Assembly: GCA_016787105.1 (NCBI GenBank)
Contig: JAEUVI010000121.1
Coordinates: 1 to 5,588 of the forward strand
Direction of reading: 5' to 3'
Length of the DNA: 5,588 nt
Source: Chitinophagaceae bacterium
GTDB lineage: Bacteria > Bacteroidota > Bacteroidia > Chitinophagales > Chitinophagaceae
Below are positions 1 to 5,588 of the stretch, one piece after another (position 1 is the first letter of the stretch; each line of letters starts with the position of its first letter). Under the pieces are notes generated by a model. It was given only the letters and a program-made list of their open reading frames with translations, was not told where the DNA came from and ran no database searches. The position numbers and the translations under genes were made by a program.

Positions 1-2
1 AT

Positions 3-776
3 ACAGTATGGAAGAATGCTGTAGCAAAAGCGGTAAATGAATTAAAAGCTATTTTAAAAGCTGATACAATAAGTGTTGGTTTGTCAGCACCAGGTTTGCC
101 CAATGATAAAAATACCTGCATTGCCTGTATGCCGGGTAGAATGCAGGGTTTAGAAAATTTTATCTGGTCAGATTTTTTACAACAACCCGCATATGTACTG
201 AATGATGGCGTAGCTGCATTGATGGGTGAAGCAAAGTTTGGTGCGGCAAAAAACAGGAAGCACGCCGCAATGCTGACGCTCGGTACAGGAGTTGGCGGTG
301 CTATACTGATTGACGGTAAACCTTACCAGGGAGCTTTTAACAAAGCTGGTCATATTGGCCATATGGTTATTAATGACGAAGGCGATTGCGATGTAACAGG
401 AATGCCCGGAAGTTTAGAAGAATGTATCGGTAACTATACTATTGAAAAACGAAGCAAGGGAAAGTTTACTTCCACGCACCAGATGCTGGAAGCGTATAAG
501 AGTGGAGATGAGTTGGCGAAATCAATCTGGTTGAAATCAGTCAGGCAACTGGCAGCGGGCATCGCTTCCGTTGCCAACATTGTTTCGCCCGAAGTAATTG
601 TATTGGGTGGTGGTATTACACAAGCAGGTGATATTTTATTTGAACCATTAAGGAAGTATATGGATGAGTTTGAATGGCGTCCGACAGGGAAGGGAGTGGA
701 AATAGTAAAGGCAGTGTATGGAGATATGGCTGGCGCAATTGGCGCGGCATGTTTCGCGATGAGCAAAGAAAGTTAA
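3..776 (+). CDS. ROK-family sugar kinase, N-terminus cut by window edge
   Basis: Probably phosphorylates a free sugar or amino sugar with ATP in the cytoplasm; the substrate cannot be told. The frame is open from base 3, so the gene begins before the window, and the TTG at 81 is internal. About 257 codons are visible; ROK kinases usually have about 290-330, so the missing part should hold the N-terminal DxGxT phosphate loop. Visible landmarks, numbered from base 3, are SAPGLP (28-33), LNDGVAA with the presumed catalytic base Asp68, LGTGVGG, AGHIGHM (His117 and His120) and VLGGGI near the C-terminus. Two departures from classical ROK proteins stand out: the usual sugar-contacting Glu of GExGH is His117, and the CxCGxxGC zinc motif is reduced to one Cys (129) followed by GMPGSLE. 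The fold call is secure, but zinc binding is doubtful. The SIS-protein gene follows after 91 bases, consistent with one operon for an amino-sugar or sugar phosphate. Confidence 0.9.
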   Translation, partial: TVWKNAVAKAVNELKAILKADTISVGLSAPGLPNDKNTCIACMPGRMQGLENFIWSDFLQQPAYVLNDGVAALMGEAKFGAAKNRKHAAMLTLGTGVGGAILIDGKPYQGAFNKAGHIGHMVINDEGDCDVTGMPGSLEECIGNYTIEKRSKGKFTSTHQMLEAYKSGDELAKSIWLKSVRQLAAGIASVANIVSPEVIVLGGGITQAGDILFEPLRKYMDEFEWRPTGKGVEIVKAVYGDMAGAIGAACFAMSKES

Positions 777-867
777 AAGTAAAAATTAAAAACCTGTTGG
801 TAGTTGTATTAATGCTGAATAGCAATTTTTTTATCTCAATACTGAATATTAAAATCTGACTACTATA

Positions 868-1647
868 ATGAATGTAATAGAAACATATCTTGACAAATGT
901 GCTGAAATTGTAGATACAGTAAGAAAACAAGAGCCACAAATAAAACAGGCTGCCCAATGGTTTACACAAACAATTCTCCAAGGAAGAATGGTACATGTAT
1001 TCGGAAGCGGGCACAGCCGCATCATGGCAGAAGAAATGTGGCCACGTTATGGCTCCTTTCCCGGCTTCAACCCGATAGTTGAATTATCATTGACCTATCA
1101 TAATAATGTTGTTGGAGCTAACGGTCAGCGACAGGCTATGTTTCTCGAAAATGTACCAGGCCTGGCCGACAGGATACTGCGCAATTTCGGTTTGGATGAA
1201 AGAGATACTGCGTTGGTTATTTCTTCCAGTGGTTGCAATATCGTGCCGATAGAAATGGCGGAACTGTTTCAACGGAAAAAGATAAAAGTAGTTGCATTGG
1301 TTACCAAAGAGCATCTTGCTAAGAGTACCAGCAAAAGAGCTGATGGAAAAAAGCTTTCAGATTTTGCTGACCTGGTATTGGATAGCGGTGCACCTATTGG
1401 TGATTCCATTGTGTATATACCCGGATTGGAAACTCCGGTAGCGCCAGGCTCAACAGTCGGCGGTGTTATGATTGTTAATACAATAAAAGCCGAAGTAGCA
1501 AAATTATTAACGGAAGCGGGACAGCCTCCAAAGGTATTGACAGCCGGTGCTATTGTTGGCACAGCAAAGGCAACCGCCTTATTTGAGAGTGCATATGATG
1601 AGCATGCGCACCGCCTGGCTGAATTGTATAAGAATGCAGGAAAATAA
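868..1647 (+). CDS. SIS-domain protein (UPF0309 / sugar isomerase domain type)
   Basis: SIS domains bind phosphosugars and occur in isomerases, deaminases, etherases and sugar-responsive regulators. This 259-residue protein resembles the stand-alone UPF0309 group, whose reaction is not settled as far as I know. A helical N-terminus (about 1-38) leads into the SIS core: VFGSGHS (44-50, first phosphate-binding loop), a long insert with NGQRQAMFLE (85-94), then VISSSGCN (117-124, second Ser-rich loop), and TPVAPGSTVGG (189-199) before the C-terminal helices. Both Ser-rich loops are intact. No DNA-binding domain is present, so an enzyme is likelier than a regulator. The ATG at 868 fits the family length and is preceded by an AT-rich leader with no Shine-Dalgarno. 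It lies 91 bases after the ROK kinase, a pairing that suggests the kinase product or a derivative is its ligand. Family call secure; function inferred. Confidence 0.9.
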   Translation: MNVIETYLDKCAEIVDTVRKQEPQIKQAAQWFTQTILQGRMVHVFGSGHSRIMAEEMWPRYGSFPGFNPIVELSLTYHNNVVGANGQRQAMFLENVPGLADRILRNFGLDERDTALVISSSGCNIVPIEMAELFQRKKIKVVALVTKEHLAKSTSKRADGKKLSDFADLVLDSGAPIGDSIVYIPGLETPVAPGSTVGGVMIVNTIKAEVAKLLTEAGQPPKVLTAGAIVGTAKATALFESAYDEHAHRLAELYKNAGK

Positions 1648-1705
1648 AAGCCTCCCCGAGACCTCTTCCAAAAGAGAAGGTCGCCAGGACACAGCCCTTG
1701 CTTTT
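1646..1705 (+). repeat. Dispersed palindromic repeat, copy 1
   Basis: This copy begins inside the stop codon of the SIS-protein gene. It shares the left block AAAGCCTC (1647-1654), a central imperfect stem (1662-1668 with 1674-1680) and the right block CACAGCCCTTGCTTTT (1690-1705) with the copy at 5483. The right block is identical to that copy in 15 of 16 bases. The stem here has one mismatch and one wobble, so it looks decayed. The hairpin and final T-run could end transcription after the SIS gene, but this is only an inference. Confidence 0.75.
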
Positions 1706-1737
1706 CGAAGAATTCAATTGTTACCAGGAACTTCGAA
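1704..1737. repeat. Short inverted repeat, TTCGAAG / CTTCGAA
   Basis: Perfect 7-base arms at 1704-1710 and 1731-1737 flank a 20-base loop. It directly follows repeat copy 1. No T-run follows, so it is not a convincing terminator, and it may be a by-product of an old insertion. Confidence 0.4.
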
Positions 1738-1863
1738 ATTGCTGACTATAGATATAAAAGTGAAATGGTAGTTATGTAGCTGGGATTTGTAATGTCGTAC
1801 CGCTCCTTCTCCACTTGGAGAATATCCCAATAGCTATCGGCATGAAGCTAAAAATTGAAGAAA
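1738..1863. other. Non-coding gap before the oxidoreductase, with decayed palindromes
   Basis: Together with repeat copy 1 and the inverted repeat to its left, this makes up most of the 251-base gap between genes (1648-1898). It holds three palindrome remnants: GGGATTTGTAATGTC (1782-1796), which looks like a half-decayed GGGATTTGTAATCCC; a hairpin TTCTCCA/TGGAGAA (1807-1813 with 1816-1822); and CCAATAGCTATCGG (1827-1840), palindromic in 6 of 7 pairs. I find no TAnnTTTG promoter motif, no tRNA and no credible protein gene. A promoter for the oxidoreductase is expected here but was not identified. Confidence 0.55.
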
Positions 1864-1902
1864 ATGAAATCCGAACGTTTTAATAACAATTCACAATATT
1901 GA
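1864..1902 (+). other. Possible 12-codon upstream ORF overlapping the oxidoreductase start
   Basis: ATG at 1864 opens a short frame (MKSERFNNNSQY) that ends at TGA 1900-1902. This stop overlaps the presumed TTG start (1899-1901) in the arrangement TTGA, the same geometry as ATGA stop-start overlaps used for translational coupling. The only ribosome-binding hint is the purine run GAAGAAA just before the ATG. It could be a coupling leader, chance, or the true N-terminus of the oxidoreductase separated from it by a one-base error or mutation. Confidence 0.35.
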
Positions 1903-3272
1903 ACATTTTCAATCACCATAAAATTCCGTTGCTTGTTGAAACAGATATACTTGTTATAGGTGCTGGTTCTGCAGGTTGTATTGCTGCACTCGCTGCGGCA
2001 AGCGATAAAAAGTATTCTGTGACATTGATGGAGCGATATGGATTTCCTGGCGGCACGTCCACGCAGATGCTCGATACGTTTTATGGCTTCTTCACTCCTG
2101 GTACCAGCCCGAAGAAAATTGTTGGAGGATTGCCTGATGATGTCGTCAATGAATTATACAAAACCAACGATATTTTTCTGCGCCCCAATACCTATGGCGC
2201 GGGTACTGGTGTGAACTATAATCCAGAAAGATTAAAATGGGTTTGGGATAAGTTGATTACTCATGCTGGAATCAACTATATCCTCCACACTTCTTTGGTA
2301 GATGTAGTGAATGAAGAAAAAGAAAAGAAAACCTGTATCTGCTGGAATAAATCCGGTTTTTATAAGATAAATGCAAAGAGAGTGATTGATGCAAGCGGCG
2401 ATGCTGATTTCTGTTATCTATCAGGATATGAGTTTGAACTGGCCGGTGAAAAAGAACCTGCACAAAGTATGACTACAACATTCCGGATGTGTAATGTGGA
2501 CCTGGAAAAATTTGAGAGGGCTGGTGGTAATAAGATGATGAAGGAAAAAATGGTAAGCGCTTTTAATAGCAAAACATATTTACTGCCACGGAAAGAAGGT
2601 TCTGCACATGAAATGAATGCGCCGAAATGCATTTCAACTGTTGCTGTGAAAGTAACAGACCTGCATGCACTCAATATCGCTGAACTCACCAATGCTGAAA
2701 TAGAGGGAAGAAAACAATCATTCATTTATGAAGATTTTTTCCGGCATGAAGTGCCGGGTTACGAAGATTCAAAAATCATCGGATTGTCTCACCAGATCGG
2801 TGTAAGGGAAACAAGAAGGGTGTATGGCGAACACCGTTTAACAAAAGAAGAATGCCTTTCGGGAAATATTCCCGCAACATCAATTTTATTATGCGGCGCA
2901 CCGATTGAAGACCATCGCAAAGGAAAAGACGGCCAGGATGAAACGTACTGGGAATATATCCCGGGTGCCGGAGTATATGGAGTGCCCTATGGTACCATTG
3001 TTCCGCGCCATAGCAATATGACCTGGGTGGTGGGCAGATGTTTTTCCGCCACGCATGATGCGCATGCATCCTGTCGTTCGATGGCGCAAACCATGAGCAT
3101 GGGGCAGGCAGCAGGCCTGGCTGCATTACAATCACTAGACAAAGATTGTGGTGCTAAGGATATTGATGTTACAGTATTAAGGGAAGAATTAACAAAACTG
3201 GGCCAACAACTGGAAGTGCCGTCTTCTGTTGCCGATACATCCCGTAATGGATGGAAGAATAATTTTCAATAG
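1899..3272 (+). CDS. FAD-dependent oxidoreductase (PF12831 FAD_oxidored type)
   Basis: Flavoprotein expected to oxidise or reduce a small organic substrate in the cytoplasm; the substrate is unknown. The 457 residues start with a Rossmann strand-loop-helix, ILVIGAGSAG (17-26), with the ribose-binding acidic residue at Glu45 and the GFPGGTST loop (48-55). DASGDAD (164-170) is the second FAD motif. GVRETRRVYG (301-310) is a hallmark of this family, and SCRSMAQTMSMGQAAG (391-406) is the C-terminal FAD-binding helix. No signal peptide or membrane segment is seen. The start is uncertain: an in-frame stop at 1884-1886 limits the upstream end, and the first in-frame ATG (residue 44) lies inside the FAD domain, so TTG at 1899 is the best conventional choice. 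The hydrolase gene follows after 23 bases, indicating co-transcription and probably consecutive reactions, such as oxidation to a lactone and then ring opening (inference). Confidence 0.9.
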   Translation: MNIFNHHKIPLLVETDILVIGAGSAGCIAALAAASDKKYSVTLMERYGFPGGTSTQMLDTFYGFFTPGTSPKKIVGGLPDDVVNELYKTNDIFLRPNTYGAGTGVNYNPERLKWVWDKLITHAGINYILHTSLVDVVNEEKEKKTCICWNKSGFYKINAKRVIDASGDADFCYLSGYEFELAGEKEPAQSMTTTFRMCNVDLEKFERAGGNKMMKEKMVSAFNSKTYLLPRKEGSAHEMNAPKCISTVAVKVTDLHALNIAELTNAEIEGRKQSFIYEDFFRHEVPGYEDSKIIGLSHQIGVRETRRVYGEHRLTKEECLSGNIPATSILLCGAPIEDHRKGKDGQDETYWEYIPGAGVYGVPYGTIVPRHSNMTWVVGRCFSATHDAHASCRSMAQTMSMGQAAGLAALQSLDKDCGAKDIDVTVLREELTKLGQQLEVPSSVADTSRNGWKNNFQ

Positions 3273-3295
3273 TAATAATTAATGGATAATTACTC

Positions 3296-4249
3296 ATGCC
3301 ATTTGTAAGAACAGTATTAGGAGATATTGAACCGGAAGCGATGGGGCTTACTTATTCGCATGAGCATATCGTGATTGAAGAAGGGTTTTCCACAATAAAA
3401 AACCCTGATTTTGTTCTGAATGATACCAGCCTGATTAGCGAGGAGCTGAAAGAGTTTTATCAATACGGCGGCCGTACTGTTGTCGATACCATGCCTGCCG
3501 CATCAGGAAGAAATGTATTGAAGTTGGCGGAAGTATCGCGCCGTTCCGGGGTTAACATCATTGCGCCAACCGGCATCCATCTTGAAATTTATTATCCGCC
3601 TAATCACTGGCGCTATCATTTACCGGTTGATGAATTGACAGATTTGTTTGTAAAAGATATCACAGCAGGAATTGATGAGTATGATTATAATTCACCTGTT
3701 GTAAAAAGAACCAATCACAAAGCAGGCCTCATAAAGCTTGCGACCGGCGACGAATCTTTTACCTTGCATCAGCGGAAAGTTTTTGAAGCAGTTGTCAATG
3801 CGCATCGTATTACCGGTGCGCCAATTCTCACCCATACAAATAGTGGCAAACAGGCTATTGAACAGGTAGAATTGTTTCTGAAGCTGGGTGCGGATGTCAA
3901 TCATATTGTTTTATCGCATGTAGATAAACGAAAAGATCTTGCTTTTCATAGGGCGTTAATGCAAACAGGAGTGTATGTAGAATATGATAGCCATTTTCGT
4001 TGGAAATCAAAAACGGATAACTGGACATATAACCTGCTTGAAAAATTATTACCGGATTATGGCGACCGCATCGTTGTGGGAATGGATATGGCAAGGAATA
4101 CCTATTGGAAATCGTATGGCGGAAAGCCGGGATTAATTTATTTGCTGACGGATTTCAAAGAGGAAATGAAATCAAGAGGACTGGAAGCTTATTATGAAAA
4201 ATTATTTTTTTCTAATCCACAGAAGCTGTTTACGTTTATGAGCATTTGA
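3296..4249 (+). CDS. Phosphotriesterase-family metal-dependent hydrolase (COG1735)
   Basis: Amidohydrolase-superfamily TIM-barrel enzyme. Characterised relatives include phosphotriesterases, acyl-homoserine lactonases and phosphorylated-sugar lactonases. The binuclear metal site is complete: HEH at 22-24 on strand 1, the bridging Lys147 in GLIKLAT (to be carboxylated), His180 in THTNSG, His208 in SHVDK and Asp264 in GMDMAR. The C-terminal NPQKLF (307-312) matches the family's usual ending, and 317 residues is normal length. No signal peptide is present, so it acts in the cytoplasm, unlike the secreted organophosphate-degrading members. The ATG at 3296 places HEH at the expected distance. It sits 23 bases after the flavoprotein gene in what looks like a two-gene unit. 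A lactonase for a (phospho)sugar lactone is my preferred guess given the neighbouring kinase, SIS protein and oxidoreductase; an esterase or phosphodiesterase remains possible. Confidence 0.92.
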   Translation: MPFVRTVLGDIEPEAMGLTYSHEHIVIEEGFSTIKNPDFVLNDTSLISEELKEFYQYGGRTVVDTMPAASGRNVLKLAEVSRRSGVNIIAPTGIHLEIYYPPNHWRYHLPVDELTDLFVKDITAGIDEYDYNSPVVKRTNHKAGLIKLATGDESFTLHQRKVFEAVVNAHRITGAPILTHTNSGKQAIEQVELFLKLGADVNHIVLSHVDKRKDLAFHRALMQTGVYVEYDSHFRWKSKTDNWTYNLLEKLLPDYGDRIVVGMDMARNTYWKSYGGKPGLIYLLTDFKEEMKSRGLEAYYEKLFFSNPQKLFTFMSI

Positions 4250-4333
4250 AATAAAAGAGATGATTCAAAAGAACAATAGAGTAGTGATTGATAGATGAAT
4301 TCACAATAGTACAAAAACCTAATCAAGGCGTTT

Positions 4334-4373
4334 CCGGAAAACGTGTTGTATATCGTTTTCCGGCGGCTTTTTT
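4334..4373 (+). terminator. Rho-independent terminator after the hydrolase gene
   Basis: A perfect 10-base-pair stem, CCGGAAAACG (4334-4343) with CGTTTTCCGG (4354-4363), has a 10-base loop and is followed four bases later by six T (4368-4373). It lies 84 bases past the hydrolase stop and should end the oxidoreductase-hydrolase transcript. Confidence 0.8.
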
Positions 4374-4375
4374 GG

Positions 4376-4401
4376 TTACTTTTTTTCCGCAAAAAAAGTA
4401 A
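4376..4401. terminator. A-tract/T-tract hairpin, possibly bidirectional terminator
   Basis: TTACTTTTTTT (4376-4386) pairs perfectly over 11 bases with AAAAAAAGTAA (4391-4401) around a CCGC loop. The stem is almost entirely A:T, so it would be a weak terminator alone. It begins two bases after the T-run of the preceding hairpin and may back it up or act on the other strand. Similar A/T-tract hairpins recur in Bacteroidota genomes, from memory. Confidence 0.5.
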
Positions 4402-4420
4402 AAAGAAAGCTTAGCTTGTA

Positions 4421-4430
4421 ACAATATTGT
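4421..4430. promoter_or_regulatory. Perfect 10-base palindrome upstream of the MetE-like gene
   Basis: ACAATATTGT is self-complementary and ends 25 bases before the ATG at 4456. Its place between the terminators and the start codon suits an operator or promoter-proximal site. However, AT-rich palindromes of this size arise easily by chance, and no promoter motif could be assigned beside it. Confidence 0.25.
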
Positions 4431-4455
4431 AGTAAGATATAAATAAGAAAAAAGA

Positions 4456-5496
4456 ATGAGCAAACAAACGATTCCTGTCAGAACAACGGTAGTTGGAAGC
4501 TATCCATTTCCCGGGTGGCTTGAATTTTCTTCAAAAAATTTAAATCAATTCGGCCCCGCTGATATAGAAGAAATGATAGAAGATGCTGTGATAGCAGCAG
4601 TACATGACCAAGTAGCTGCCGGATTGGATGTAATAACCGACGGTGAACAAACAAGACTTGATTTCAACCTATCTTTTTATGGTTATATAAAAGGTATCCA
4701 GAACAATGAATCAGAAACGAGAAAGTTTGGACCTGCGGCGCACGACCAGCGGGGAAAGAATAATATCGTTGGCGAACTCGTAGCGCCAAATGGCTTAGGT
4801 GCAGTGAAAGAATTTCTTCGGTTGAAGAAACTTGCACCGGCCGGGCCGATATTGAAAGCAAGTGTTCCGGGACCATATACACTCAGTGGCCGTTTGTTGC
4901 CAAATGATAAATACAAAGATCGGTATGCGATTACTGAGGCATTATTGCCATTGGTTCGTAAGGAACTGGAAGATCTTGTTGCTGCAGGCTGTACGGAAAT
5001 AACCGTGGATGAACCATCTATGAGTTGCTATGCTTACAAAGAAGATACAAAACGTTTTGTTGATATTTTTAATCGTACTGTAAAACCAATTGTTGGTAAA
5101 TGTAATCTCAGTACGCATTTGTGTTTTGGAAATTTTAAAGGCCGCCCGGTTGGTTATCGTAGCATAAAACCGATGCTGCCGGATTTCCTTGATCTATCTG
5201 TGAATGAAATTCATATTGAAATGGCCAACCGTGAATTTGCCGAAATTGAATTACTGAAACCTTTTGCGGAAAAGATGAATGTAGCAGTCGGGATCATTGA
5301 CGTGAAAAATTATTATATCGAAACAGTAAATGATGTAGTAGAAAGAATCAACCGTTGTTTGAAATATATACCTGCGGAAAAATTATCTGTAGCACCGGAT
5401 TGTGGTTTGAGTCAAACTGCACGTTGGGCATCGAGACAGAAGCTGATAAACATGGTGAAGGGTGCGAAGAAGGTGAGAGGAGAAAGCCTCACCTAA
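4456..5496 (+). CDS. Stand-alone MetE catalytic-domain methyltransferase (cobalamin-independent methionine synthase family)
   Basis: Zinc-dependent enzyme of the UROD/MetE fold, likely transferring a methyl group to homocysteine or a related thiol in the cytoplasm. At 346 residues it covers only the C-terminal catalytic half of classical MetE (about 750 residues) and lacks the N-terminal half. Motifs are TTVVGSYPFP (10-19), TDGE (61-64) and VDEPSM (184-189), the last two matching homocysteine-contacting regions. The zinc ligands are His221 and Cys223 in THLCFGNF, Glu255 in IHIEMANRE and Cys316 in APDCGL. All four are present, so it should be catalytic. A segment rich in Gly and Arg (about 228-236) lengthens the spacing between HxC and Glu compared with E. 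coli MetE. The ATG at 4456 follows an A-rich leader. The last residues, SLT, and the stop are encoded by a palindromic repeat. The strong hairpins upstream suggest its own promoter. Methyl donor unknown: methylfolate, methylcobalamin protein or another methylated compound are all possible. Confidence 0.88.
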   Translation: MSKQTIPVRTTVVGSYPFPGWLEFSSKNLNQFGPADIEEMIEDAVIAAVHDQVAAGLDVITDGEQTRLDFNLSFYGYIKGIQNNESETRKFGPAAHDQRGKNNIVGELVAPNGLGAVKEFLRLKKLAPAGPILKASVPGPYTLSGRLLPNDKYKDRYAITEALLPLVRKELEDLVAAGCTEITVDEPSMSCYAYKEDTKRFVDIFNRTVKPIVGKCNLSTHLCFGNFKGRPVGYRSIKPMLPDFLDLSVNEIHIEMANREFAEIELLKPFAEKMNVAVGIIDVKNYYIETVNDVVERINRCLKYIPAEKLSVAPDCGLSQTARWASRQKLINMVKGAKKVRGESLT

Positions 5497-5537
5497 CCTC
5501 TTCGAGGGAGAGGAACCGAGCACAGTCCTTGCTTTTT
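5483..5537 (+). repeat. Dispersed palindromic repeat, copy 2, overlapping a gene end
   Basis: AAAGCCTC (5483-5490), a 7-pair stem CCTCTTC/GGAGAGG including one wobble (5497-5503 with 5507-5513) and CACAGTCCTTGCTTTTT (5521-5537) match copy 1 at 1646. The left block is read as the final codons of the MetE-like gene, with its stop at 5494-5496. The hairpin and T-run could also help end that transcript. Confidence 0.8.
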
Positions 5538-5540
5538 GGA

Positions 5541-5588
5541 AAAAAGCCTCATCCCGACCTTCTCCAAAGGAGAAGGCCATCAATGCAC
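5541..5588 (+). repeat. Dispersed palindromic repeat, copy 3, cut by window edge
   Basis: AAAGCCTC (5543-5550) and a perfect 8-pair stem CCTTCTCC/GGAGAAGG with an AAA loop (5558-5565 with 5569-5576) form a direct tandem with copy 2 at a period of 60 bases. The sequence ends at TGCAC, where copy 2 reads GAGCAC before CAGTCCTTGC, so the repeat probably continues beyond the window. This is the least decayed stem of the three. Confidence 0.75.

Noticed and set aside
811..832. Small hairpin TGCT/AGCA followed by seven T between the ROK and SIS genes
   Set aside because: Only four base pairs, so the stem is too weak for a convincing terminator; the two genes are more likely co-transcribed.
616..1014. 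Long open frame on the minus strand across the ROK-SIS junction
   Set aside because: It overlaps two well-supported genes on the other strand and its translation has no recognisable domain; treated as a shadow frame.
1547..1771. Plus-strand frame running from the SIS gene end into the gap
   Set aside because: It overlaps the end of the SIS gene out of frame, then runs through repeat sequence; no protein family features.
1782..1789. Possible Bacteroidota promoter element around GGATTTG
   Set aside because: It has TTTG but lacks the TA of TAnnTTTG, and no suitably spaced upstream TTTG was found.
1893..1901. ACAATATTG shared between the oxidoreductase start and the palindrome at 4421
   Set aside because: A nine-base AT-rich match; only the 4421 site is a full palindrome, and at 1893 it overlaps the start codon itself. 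Probably coincidence.
2776..3135. 119-codon minus-strand frame inside the oxidoreductase gene
   Set aside because: It lies opposite conserved FAD-family motifs and shows no family features of its own; coding constraint is explained by the plus strand.
3271..3294. Inverted arms AGTAAT / ATTACT in the 23-base gap before the hydrolase
   Set aside because: Six A/T-rich pairs in an AT-rich spacer are expected by chance, and a strong structure here would hinder start-codon access.

Overview
This window looks like chromosomal DNA from a member of the Bacteroidota, most likely Chitinophagaceae or a close relative. Base composition is moderately AT-rich, and start codons are preceded by A/T-rich leaders without a Shine-Dalgarno sequence. 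The gaps hold short palindromic repeats (AAAGCCTC...CCTTCTCCaaaGGAGAAGG and an A-tract/T-tract hairpin) of a kind I associate with that group. The taxonomic call rests on style and recollection, not on a marker gene.

All five recognisable protein genes are on the + strand and encode soluble metabolic enzymes. From left to right: (1) a ROK-family sugar kinase whose N-terminus lies outside the window; (2) a SIS-domain protein of the UPF0309 / 'sugar isomerase domain' type, 91 bases downstream; (3) after a 251-base gap of decayed palindromes, an FAD-dependent oxidoreductase of the PF12831 (FAD_oxidored) type, apparently starting at TTG; (4) 23 bases later, a phosphotriesterase-family (COG1735) metal hydrolase with all its metal ligands; (5) after a 206-base gap with two strong hairpins, a stand-alone MetE catalytic-domain protein with the full zinc site. 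A tandem pair of the palindromic repeat follows, and the first copy supplies the last codons and stop of gene 5.

The likely transcription units are kinase + SIS, oxidoreductase + hydrolase, and the MetE-like gene alone. No clear Bacteroidota promoter (TTTG / TAnnTTTG) was found in any gap. The first four activities could be steps of one carbohydrate route: phosphorylation by the ROK kinase, handling of a phosphosugar by the SIS protein, oxidation by the FAD enzyme, and lactone or ester opening by the phosphotriesterase-like enzyme. The MetE-like protein could accept a methyl group from a methylated substrate or simply make methionine. This pathway is inference; no substrate can be read from the sequence. 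I see no mobile element with a transposase, no CRISPR, no tRNA or rRNA, and no defence system.
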